Below, in pieces: positions 49,406-56,179 of a stretch of 64,000 nucleotides of DNA. Position 1 is the stretch's first letter; each line of letters begins with the position of its first letter. The position numbers were made by a program, and so were the translations under genes. Origin of the DNA: Clostridiales bacterium (GTDB lineage Bacteria > Bacillota > Clostridia > Christensenellales > Aristaeellaceae); NCBI GenBank assembly GCA_015056325.1, contig SVGL01000008.1, positions 62,001 through 126,000 on the forward strand. The letters run 5' to 3'. The notes beneath the pieces were generated by a model. It was not told the DNA's origin. It did not search any database and saw only the letters and a program-made list of their open reading frames with translations.

Positions 49406-50257
49406 TCAGGTGGATTCCTTGGCCTCCCACATGTTCTTGTGCACCCAGCAGCTTTCGCAGCAGGTACGCTGGCAGCCGCAGTGGGCCCAGAGGTTCGGTT
49501 CGGCACCAAGGACGGTCAGGGGCGTTTGGACGATGTGCGTCATAGCCGGAACAAGCGTCCCGTCCAGAAATTCCACAAGGGCTGCCGGGGCAAGAGTCTG
49601 CCAGTCTGCCGGATACAGGCCCAGCGGCGCAATTCGGACATAGCAGCAGTCGCCATAACGGTTCGTGCCTTCCTTGCCGATGTACACATTGAAATAGTAG
49701 GCATCCTCATAGGCGGACTTCTGCGCGTTGAACGTGGTATAATAGCAACCTTCCAGCGGCCTACTCCAACTGTTGCCCTTCTTGCGGAAGCCCAGGGGCT
49801 TGAGACGCAGAGAAATCTGCTGGATGAAATCTTTCTGTTTAGCCTTGGCATGGGCGAGGAGCTCATCTTTTTCAGTCAGCAGATAACGGGCGTGCATGTC
49901 CTGGATACAGGCCTGTGCAGCAGCCTCGTCCGCCGAATTGCGGATGATGACCCGTTCCCGGAGGTTAATGTGCCCGTCAGATACGCCGTGTTCAATCAAT
50001 GCGTTCTCATCTCCAGCGAACCGTGTGAACGCCGTAGACGCACAGCCGTAGGTAACCTCCACCCGGTCATCATGGCCCTGCAGGTTGACAACAAAGGCCG
50101 TCAGGCTGGTCAGGGGCTTGTAGAACAGCCAGTGCCAGCTGCTGGACTGCCATTTTGTCGGCTCATGAAAGCCCGCCGCCTGCAGCATTTCCCGATAGCG
50201 CATGAGCTGGGCAAGGCCCTTCTGCGCGATGGGGTTTGGGTTGTCAGCGATCTGCAT
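49406..50257 (-). CDS. DUF4304-like protein of unknown function
   Basis: A 283-residue soluble protein. The second half (KDFIQQISLRLKPLGFRKKG onward) matches the DUF4304 pattern; the first half (MRYREMLQAAGFHEPTKWQS) looks like a diverged second copy. The end is Cys-rich (CGCQRTCCESCWVHKN), possibly binding a metal. DUF4304 proteins often occur near immunity or toxin genes, but none is seen here. It overlaps pcp by 14 bp and so is co-transcribed; GGGAG precedes the ATG. Confidence 0.65.
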   Translation of the reverse strand: MQIADNPNPIAQKGLAQLMRYREMLQAAGFHEPTKWQSSSWHWLFYKPLTSLTAFVVNLQGHDDRVEVTYGCASTAFTRFAGDENALIEHGVSDGHINLRERVIIRNSADEAAAQACIQDMHARYLLTEKDELLAHAKAKQKDFIQQISLRLKPLGFRKKGNSWSRPLEGCYYTTFNAQKSAYEDAYYFNVYIGKEGTNRYGDCCYVRIAPLGLYPADWQTLAPAALVEFLDGTLVPAMTHIVQTPLTVLGAEPNLWAHCGCQRTCCESCWVHKNMWEAKEST

Positions 50258-50831
50258 GGTCTGCTCCCTTCAGCGCGTGTTCCGCGCACAGGGTGATGGC
50301 CCGTGCCATATCAGCCACGGACACCGCTTCCTCCCCTGGCACATGGATGAACAAGCCCCGGTGGGCGAAGTCCTCCTCCGAGGAAAGCAGCGCATAGTAG
50401 ACGTCGTTGCACACATAGGCCCCTGCGGACAGGGACAGCGCACAGGGAATGCCCTCCGCCTTCACCGCGTCGATCAGGGTGTGGATGGGCAATCGGGTCA
50501 TGCGGGCCGCAGGACCGTCGGGGGCGATGGGCGCCCCGAAGTATGACTTGCCGGCGTTGTCCGGGATGCGGGCATGGCGGTAGTTGAGGGCCACCAGCTC
50601 GGGCGTGACAGCCTTGCGATCCCCCGCCACACCGCAGCAGATGACCAGCTCCGGGCGCAGCCGGGCGATGGCCTCACGCAGCAGGTTGGCCGCTTCCCCG
50701 AACACCACGGGCAGGCGCAGACGCTGGACTTCCCGCCCCGCGATCTGGTCAGGCACGCGGCACACGGCCTCCCAGGAAGGGTTGACGCTGGCTCCGCCGA
50801 AGGGCTCAAAGCCGGTGAGAAGGATGGACAT
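50244..50831 (-). CDS. pcp: pyroglutamyl-peptidase I
   Basis: Cytoplasmic cysteine peptidase (C15) of 195 residues that removes N-terminal pyroglutamate from peptides. Start LLTGFEPFGGASVNPSWEAV; catalytic Cys in LSAGAYVCNDVYYALL; the His in GLFIHVPG; the catalytic Glu is probably in the ELVALNYRHARIPDNAG region. Slightly shorter than the usual 215. ATG 50831 is set by AAGGAGG 9 nt before it. Confidence 0.92.
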   Translation of the reverse strand: MSILLTGFEPFGGASVNPSWEAVCRVPDQIAGREVQRLRLPVVFGEAANLLREAIARLRPELVICCGVAGDRKAVTPELVALNYRHARIPDNAGKSYFGAPIAPDGPAARMTRLPIHTLIDAVKAEGIPCALSLSAGAYVCNDVYYALLSSEEDFAHRGLFIHVPGEEAVSVADMARAITLCAEHALKGADHADR

Positions 50832-50874
50832 GGGCGGCACCTCCTTTTGCAACATGATAGCACGGCGGATGGGT

Positions 50875-50903
50875 TTGCGTCAACGGCGCAGATGTGCTAC
50901 AAT
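50875..50903 (+). promoter_or_regulatory. sigma-A-type promoter
   Basis: TTGCGT (50875-50880), 17 nt, TACAAT (50898-50903), 31 nt before ATG 50935. Confidence 0.5.
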
Positions 50904-50934
50904 ATTGATAGATAATGACGGGAGGTCGTTACGC

Positions 50935-52281
50935 ATGAAGAAGATCATCGGGAAGATATTCAAGGGACTCGGCATCCTGCTGCTGGTGCTCATCGTGGGC
51001 GTCCTGGGCTGGCGAGGGCTGTACGGGCGGGATCTGATCGACAGCCCCTACGACCTGGACAAGCAGGGGCAGATCATCAACACCTGGGACTCTGCCATGC
51101 AGGACGGCGCTATCACCCACGAGGAGATCGCCATCCACTACGCGCCGCAGATCGACCAGGCCGTGAACGTGCTGCTCTCCGCAGGAGGCCGGGGCGACTT
51201 CATCACCGCGGTGGACTACGACGGCGACTGGAGCTGCCTCAACAACTGGGAGAACCTGACGAAGGGCAATCTGGGCGCGGTGGTGTACTACTCCGTGCAG
51301 GAGACGGACACGCACTACTACGTCGGCTACTATTTCTACCATCCGCGCGATGACGCGGAGGTCTGGCTCGACCGCCACGAGAACGACCTGGAGGGCATCA
51401 TGCTCTGCGTGCCCAAGGCGGCGGAGGGGTATGCACTCCCGGAGATGATGTACACCCAGGGCCACGGCAATGTGTACTTCTACTTCGGCGACGGATTGCT
51501 GGACGGCGAGAAGATGCTGGCAGGCTCCATCTACGGTGGCTCCCTGACCACAACCTACTTGGACAGGCCGCACCTGTACATCGCCCCCAACGGCACACTG
51601 TACAACCAGGGCCACAGCGTCAGCGCATACGGCTGGCACTTCCCCTACTGGTCAGTGGGCAACAGCGGCGTGCGCTACGTTTACGGAGGCCGGGCGGATA
51701 CGCCTCAGTTCTGGAACGGCGCGTTTGAGGACAACATGTGCTCCTATGACCTGCGTCCGCTGGATGAGCTGTGGGTCCTCCGCAACGGCCCGTATGATGG
51801 AACGAGTGTGTTCGGCTCCTACGGTGCATTCGACGGCGACAACTGGGGCGAGGACAGGGCCAATCCCCCGTGGGCCTGGCGCAACAAGACGGCGTATGGC
51901 TTCGGCGGCAGCTTCCTCTCAGACCCGGTGTGGACCTTCAACCGGGCGATTGCGGGTGCGAACCTGTCTGCCGGGTATGTGGACAACGCCTACGCGGACT
52001 GGGTTCTGACCTTCGGCGCGGCAATGCTTCCTTCCACCGTGAAGCCGGAGGACGTGACGCTGCATCTGCTCCGCGACGGCTGGGAGTTCGGCGGCCCGGA
52101 CTGGTTCACCCTGGCGGAGGGCGAGAACGGCTTCTACCGCGTTGACCTCATCGGCGAGAGGGACAGGCTGTGGGTGGCGGCCCCCAAGGGCGGCTCCTGG
52201 CGGATGGAAATCCGGGATGCCTCCGGCAAGGTCGTGACCGGCGCCTTCGCTGCGGTGACGGGGGAGTATATCGGGGAGTGA
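50935..52281 (+). CDS. membrane-anchored protein of unknown function
   Basis: A 448-residue protein with one N-terminal helix (GLGILLLVLIVGVLGWRGLYG, about 10-30), the rest outside. The outer domain is rich in aromatic and acidic residues (HYAPQIDQAVN, VDYDGDWSCLNNWENL, YYVGYYFYHPRDDAEVW, DRHENDLEGIMLC, HLYIAPNGTLYNQGH). The H-E-N-D-L-E and HPR patterns recall Vps62-like proteins, but this is a weak analogy. No catalytic motif is sure. ATG 50935 has GGGAGG 9 nt upstream. Single gene with its own promoter. Confidence 0.65.
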   Translation: MKKIIGKIFKGLGILLLVLIVGVLGWRGLYGRDLIDSPYDLDKQGQIINTWDSAMQDGAITHEEIAIHYAPQIDQAVNVLLSAGGRGDFITAVDYDGDWSCLNNWENLTKGNLGAVVYYSVQETDTHYYVGYYFYHPRDDAEVWLDRHENDLEGIMLCVPKAAEGYALPEMMYTQGHGNVYFYFGDGLLDGEKMLAGSIYGGSLTTTYLDRPHLYIAPNGTLYNQGHSVSAYGWHFPYWSVGNSGVRYVYGGRADTPQFWNGAFEDNMCSYDLRPLDELWVLRNGPYDGTSVFGSYGAFDGDNWGEDRANPPWAWRNKTAYGFGGSFLSDPVWTFNRAIAGANLSAGYVDNAYADWVLTFGAAMLPSTVKPEDVTLHLLRDGWEFGGPDWFTLAEGENGFYRVDLIGERDRLWVAAPKGGSWRMEIRDASGKVVTGAFAAVTGEYIGE

Positions 52282-52344
52282 TTCACGACAGCCATCAGCC
52301 GCGAAAAGTCTGCAATCCCCCCCTGCAAAATGATGTGCGGCCCC

Positions 52345-52373
52345 TTGACAATGGCAAGTTTGGGCGGTATAAT
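52345..52373 (+). promoter_or_regulatory. consensus sigma-A promoter of the AraC-type regulator
   Basis: TTGACA (52345-52350), 17 nt, TATAAT (52368-52373), full consensus, 44 nt before the start. Confidence 0.85.
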
Positions 52374-52417
52374 GTCCATAATTGAAAATGTCTGATTTGG
52401 TCTAAGGAGGCCGAAGT

Positions 52418-53320
52418 ATGGAATCCTACCTGTTTACGAACGTCGAAGCCGCCGCCGACACCCTGGTTGTCGAAGGCTGGCATAAGCCCGGTACCCTGAC
52501 CCGCTCCAGCGGCGCGTGGATCCACGCCGCCGGCACCGCCATGTTCGAGAAGGGCGAGGTTGCCCTCAACAGCCACGATCAGTGGGTCTGGTTCGCCGTG
52601 GAGGCGGGCGAGGTGGTGCTGCACTGGCAGGACAATGATCTCCACCTGAAGGCGGAGGACACCTGCTTCCTGCCCGCAGGCGAGCACGGCGCATACCTGG
52701 AGGTGCCGGATCAAACTCGCGTGCTGTGGGTCGCCCTGGAGGGCAATTTGGCCCCCATGGTCGTGCGCAAGATGGGCGCGCTGCTCCACATGCCCCTGCG
52801 TCAGGGCGCGCTGCCCAGCCAGATGTACCTGGCCAAGCAGATCGTGCAGGTGATGGTGCGCCACTCCGGCACCGCCGATGCCACCTACCAGCTCCAGCAC
52901 CTGATGTACGGCATGCTGGCGTCCCACTGGGGCCAGCCCGTCGCCATGGACGCGATGCTCTCCCATGAGATCGCCAAGGTGGTGGATACCCTGCGCGCCA
53001 ACCAGTACCGGGATAACTTCTCCCTGGCAGAAATGGCCGCGATCTCCCGCATGCCCATGGAAACCTTCCGCAAGCGCTTCGTGAGCGAGGTGGGTATGCC
53101 GCCGCTGAGCTACGTCCTCCACTGCAAGATGGAGCGCGCTAAGGAGCTGCTGCGTGAGGAGGGCCACACCGTGCGCCAGGCCGGCATCGAGGTCGGCATG
53201 CAGGACCCCTACCACTTCTCCAAGCAGTTCAAGAACATCGTAGGCATCAGCCCCTCCGCCTTCATGAAGCAGGCCGCCAAGCCGGACGCCACCATCCGCG
53301 GCAGCAGCAAGAATAAGTGA
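52418..53320 (+). CDS. AraC-family transcriptional regulator
   Basis: A 300-residue regulator. N-terminal cupin-like sensor (about 20-110; LHWQDNDLHLKAEDTCFLPA), a linker, then two helix-turn-helix units from about 195: FSLAEMAAISRMPMETFRKRF and TVRQAGIEVGMQDPYHFSKQFKNIVGISP, the typical AraC signature. The ligand is unknown. TAAGGAGG precedes the ATG. Ends at a strong terminator. No obvious target gene is adjacent. Confidence 0.9.
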   Translation: MESYLFTNVEAAADTLVVEGWHKPGTLTRSSGAWIHAAGTAMFEKGEVALNSHDQWVWFAVEAGEVVLHWQDNDLHLKAEDTCFLPAGEHGAYLEVPDQTRVLWVALEGNLAPMVVRKMGALLHMPLRQGALPSQMYLAKQIVQVMVRHSGTADATYQLQHLMYGMLASHWGQPVAMDAMLSHEIAKVVDTLRANQYRDNFSLAEMAAISRMPMETFRKRFVSEVGMPPLSYVLHCKMERAKELLREEGHTVRQAGIEVGMQDPYHFSKQFKNIVGISPSAFMKQAAKPDATIRGSSKNK

Positions 53321-53327
53321 TTGATCA

Positions 53328-53354
53328 GGTCGTGTCGAAAGGCACGGCCTTTTT
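53328..53354 (+). terminator. intrinsic terminator after the AraC gene
   Basis: GGTCGTGTC, GAAA tetraloop, GGCACGGCC, then TTTTT. Nine pairs, two of them G-T. Confidence 0.85.
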
Positions 53355-53524
53355 ATGTGGCCCGAGGGAAAACCTTTTGGGGATTTGAAGTTTTCGTTAC
53401 GGGCGAAAGTTTCGGAAATGGGGTTTCCGGCCCCGTCTATGCCCGAAAGTCGCAGTATCTTTCACCCGAACATGCACGAACGCGCATAAATATACACGTT
53501 TTCCGCCTGTCTAAACAGCCCCCG

Positions 53525-53710
53525 CTATGCACAGATGCATGTCCACAGGCCTATCCACATATAAAAGTATTGGGGATAAAGGCTGTGGATAACCTGTGGA
53601 TAATGTGGATAACGCCGGTGGAAACCGCGATATTCCGCCCTTTTCTGCTCATATTTTTGTGGATAACCCTGTGGATACTGTGGATGAATACGTTCTTTGG
53701 CTGTGCATAA
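53525..53710. other. cluster of DnaA boxes (oriC-like or DnaA-titration site)
   Basis: Five 9-mers match the DnaA box TTWTNCACA in the reverse direction: TGTGGATAA at 53584-53592, 53595-53603, 53604-53612 and 53658-53666, and TGTGCATAA at 53702-53710. Four more differ by one base: CTATGCACA (53525-53533) and CTATCCACA (53551-53559) on the other strand, and 53670-53678 and 53679-53687. AT-rich stretches lie at 53559-53580 and 53650-53658. No protein-coding gene fits in 53355-53874. dnaA and dnaN are not in the window, so this may be a displaced origin or a DnaA-titrating/regulatory cluster. Confidence 0.8.
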
Positions 53711-53874
53711 AGCCGGAATATGAACATGCATAGGCTGCGGCATGGTGCAAAATCGGCGAACATTCGGGGAATATCGCGGGTGTTCTGTATGCAGTTAATC
53801 TGTATACACGACGGAAATCCTGCAAGGCATGCTGCATCTGTCCTCCGCATAGGCTGAAATACGGAGGATTTGCC

Positions 53875-54687
53875 ATGAAAGAATCAAAACGTCCCCTGCT
53901 GCCCCGTCAAAAAGCCGAACATCTGGTGACGATGGCCGCTGCATTGCTCGTGTTCATCGGCGGTCTGCTGGCGGTTGCGGCATGGCAGAAAAATGTCACA
54001 AATGCGTCATCGCCCGCAGCGGAGGTCACCCCTGCCCCTACCCCGACGCCCGGGCCGCTGGCAGGGCTCACCATCCTGGTGGACCCGGGGCATGGGGGCT
54101 ACGACGGCGGCGCCAGGTGCCGGGACAGCGGCATGTGGGAGAAGGAGCTGAACCTTGCCGTCAGCCGCAAGGTACGGGACGCCCTCGTCAGCCGTGGTGC
54201 ACAGGTGGTCATGACCCGCGACGCCGACGTCGATCTGTGCACCCCTGACCGCCCCGCTTCCCTCACGAAGAAGCGCCAGGATATGCAGAACCGCATCGCC
54301 ATCGCCCGGGAGCACAGCATCGACCTGCTGCTGTCCATCCACATGAACGAGTACCGCGCGCGCTCGGAGTCGGGGCCGCAGGTGTTCTACCGGGCCGGCA
54401 ACGATGGCGGCAGGCTCCTGGCCGGTTGCCTGCAGGAGGCGCTGATCCGCGTTCTTCAGCCGCAGAAGCAGCGCGCCGCCATGGCCGGGGATTACTTCAT
54501 CCTCCAGCTGGAAGCACCCTCGGCGCTGGTGGAATGCGGCTTTATCTCCAACCCCACGGAGGAGAAGCTGCTGCGCTCGGCAGACTACCAGGCCCGCCTG
54601 GCGGAAGCCATCGCGGAGGGCGTGACGGAATACGTTGTGCTGGCGCAGGCAGTAAAAAAGGAGGATGGCATCGCGCCATCCCCCTGA
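53875..54687 (+). CDS. cwlD: N-acetylmuramoyl-L-alanine amidase CwlD
   Basis: A 270-residue Amidase_3 enzyme. One N-terminal helix (about 18-38), a Thr/Pro linker (AEVTPAPTPTPGP), then the catalytic domain with zinc ligands His in LVDPGHGGYDGG, Glu in MWEKELNLAV and His in LLSIHMNE, and the catalytic Glu in APSALVECGFISNP. CwlD cleaves the stem peptide from muramic acid so that muramic lactam can form in the spore cortex. Identification as CwlD rather than another amidase rests on size and layout. GGAGG lies before the ATG. Confidence 0.85.
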   Translation: MKESKRPLLPRQKAEHLVTMAAALLVFIGGLLAVAAWQKNVTNASSPAAEVTPAPTPTPGPLAGLTILVDPGHGGYDGGARCRDSGMWEKELNLAVSRKVRDALVSRGAQVVMTRDADVDLCTPDRPASLTKKRQDMQNRIAIAREHSIDLLLSIHMNEYRARSESGPQVFYRAGNDGGRLLAGCLQEALIRVLQPQKQRAAMAGDYFILQLEAPSALVECGFISNPTEEKLLRSADYQARLAEAIAEGVTEYVVLAQAVKKEDGIAPSP

Positions 54688-54705
54688 TTGATTGCAGTTT
54701 GGACC

Positions 54706-55953
54706 TCACAGGCTCTCCAGCAGCAGGATTGCGTCCTGCACATCGATCGTGCCGCTGGCGTCCATATCAGCGGAATCATCGATGACCACGGACCAGCCCG
54801 CCGCATACTGCATGATCAGCAGCACGTCCTGCAGGTTGATCTTGCCGTTCATGTCGGCGTCCCCGTCCAGGTAGACGATGGTGTAATCATTGAACTTCTG
54901 CTTCCTTTCAGCCCAGCTTGCAATGGGAGTATTCCGGTAGCAGTGGATGGTCGTCCCCTCCGGGAAGGGCTCGAACAGGCCCGTGATCTGGATGTCGCCC
55001 CTGCCGAGGATATACACATGCTCCAGCTTCTTCCCGCTGCCGTATTTCTCGCCAAACGCATCTTCTTCAATGACTTTGACACTCGCCGGAATCACCACGG
55101 TTGTCAGGTTTACGCACGAATCAAAGGCGCTCGCACCAATCCGTTCCACCGTGTCAGAAATCGTGACAGACGTCAGCTTTTTGCAGTCGTGGAAGGCATA
55201 GTCGTCGATCTCCCTGACACCCTTGCCGATGGTGACGCTCTCCAGTGCGCTGCACTGCCAGAAGGCGCCGTGACCGATGACCTCCACGCTGCCGGGAATC
55301 GTAACTTGCTCCAGATAGAAGCAGTTTCTGAATGCTGATTTGCCAATGCTCGTCACGCCGTTGGGAATGACGATTTTCGTCAATTGGGTGTCCGAAAAGG
55401 CGTATTCTCCGATGCTCGTCAGGCCGCCGGGCAGATCGATCTCTGCAAGGAAGTCGCACTCAAAAAACGTCCAGTCCTCAATTTTCGTCACGCCCTGGGG
55501 GATGTTAATGCTTCTGAGCATGGTGCAGCCATTAAACGCACCGGCGCCGATGCTCGTAACGCTTTCAGGCAGCTCGACGCTGGAAAGACCTGAACAATCA
55601 ACAAAAGCACTCTCGCCGATGCTCGTAACCGAGCTCGGTATCGTGACTTTCGTCAGGGAGCTAAAGTCACTGAAAGCATAACTGCCTATATGGGTTATGC
55701 CAGCGCCGATCTGGACCGTACCGCTCCAGGTGACCCAAATCGACTCCCAGGGCGTGTCGAATTTATTTGTCGCATCATACATCGGCCCTGTACCCCAGAT
55801 GCGCAAAGAATTGCTGTTATAGTTATAATAGTACTGCACATTGTCGCCGCAGTATCCGGACACGTCCAGTGCTGCATACGCCGTCGTCCACAGGCCCTCA
55901 AACATCACCAGCGTCATCAGCAGGCAAACCAGCCTTGCCGCCCATTTCTTCAT
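54706..55953 (-). CDS. secreted BspA-type leucine-rich-repeat protein with a dockerin
   Basis: A 415-residue exported protein. Signal peptide to about residue 28. From about 75 to 330 there are ten or so LRR_5 repeats of 23 residues (core SVTSIGESAFVDCSGLSSVEL), the Treponema/BspA type that mediates surface or host binding. Residues 359-415 are a type I dockerin with two calcium loops, DGDADMNGKINLQDVLL and DMDASGTIDVQDAILLL. Dockerins bind cohesins, which are not found in this window. Divergent from the LRR-metallopeptidase gene. GGAGG lies 9 nt before ATG 55953. Confidence 0.88.
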   Translation of the reverse strand: MKKWAARLVCLLMTLVMFEGLWTTAYAALDVSGYCGDNVQYYYNYNSNSLRIWGTGPMYDATNKFDTPWESIWVTWSGTVQIGAGITHIGSYAFSDFSSLTKVTIPSSVTSIGESAFVDCSGLSSVELPESVTSIGAGAFNGCTMLRSINIPQGVTKIEDWTFFECDFLAEIDLPGGLTSIGEYAFSDTQLTKIVIPNGVTSIGKSAFRNCFYLEQVTIPGSVEVIGHGAFWQCSALESVTIGKGVREIDDYAFHDCKKLTSVTISDTVERIGASAFDSCVNLTTVVIPASVKVIEEDAFGEKYGSGKKLEHVYILGRGDIQITGLFEPFPEGTTIHCYRNTPIASWAERKQKFNDYTIVYLDGDADMNGKINLQDVLLIMQYAAGWSVVIDDSADMDASGTIDVQDAILLLESL

Positions 55954-55993
55954 TCCGGTACACCTCCGCCATCTGACTGTATCTTTCCATTCG

Positions 55994-56022
55994 ATTATAC
56001 CACCGTTTCCCTCCGCCCGCAA
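55994..56022 (-). promoter_or_regulatory. promoter of the LRR-dockerin gene
   Basis: Minus strand TTGCGG (56017-56022), 17 nt, TATAAT (55994-55999), 40 nt before the start. Confidence 0.55.
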
Positions 56023-56113
56023 TCCTTCTGCGCACAAATTGCGGCTTGGCCCCCTTCGGCACGGCAGCGCCCGAGTCCCCCCCAGGTGGCCAGATCCGTC
56101 GGGCAATCCCCCC

Positions 56114-56142
56114 TTGCACCGGGGCGTCAGGCGTGGTATACT
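56114..56142 (+). promoter_or_regulatory. promoter of the LRR-metallopeptidase gene
   Basis: TTGCAC (56114-56119), 17 nt, TATACT (56137-56142), 37 nt before ATG 56180. Confidence 0.6.
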
Positions 56143-56179
56143 GTTGTCACTTCCTTCCAGTTCACACAGGAGGCCCGTT

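Noticed and set aside
49406-50257. Immunity protein of a toxin system
   Set aside because: DUF4304-like proteins sometimes occur in polymorphic-toxin loci, but no toxin, secretion motif or repeat cassette is nearby; it is in an operon with pcp.
53321-53710. Plus-strand frame of 129 codons over the DnaA boxes
   Set aside because: No ribosome site, odd composition, and the Trp/Ile-rich end comes from the repeated TGTGGATAA boxes.
53525-53710. Calling the DnaA cluster the chromosomal oriC outright
   Set aside because: dnaA, dnaN, rpmH and gidA-type neighbours are missing and I cannot compute GC skew, so only an oriC-like or titration site is claimed.
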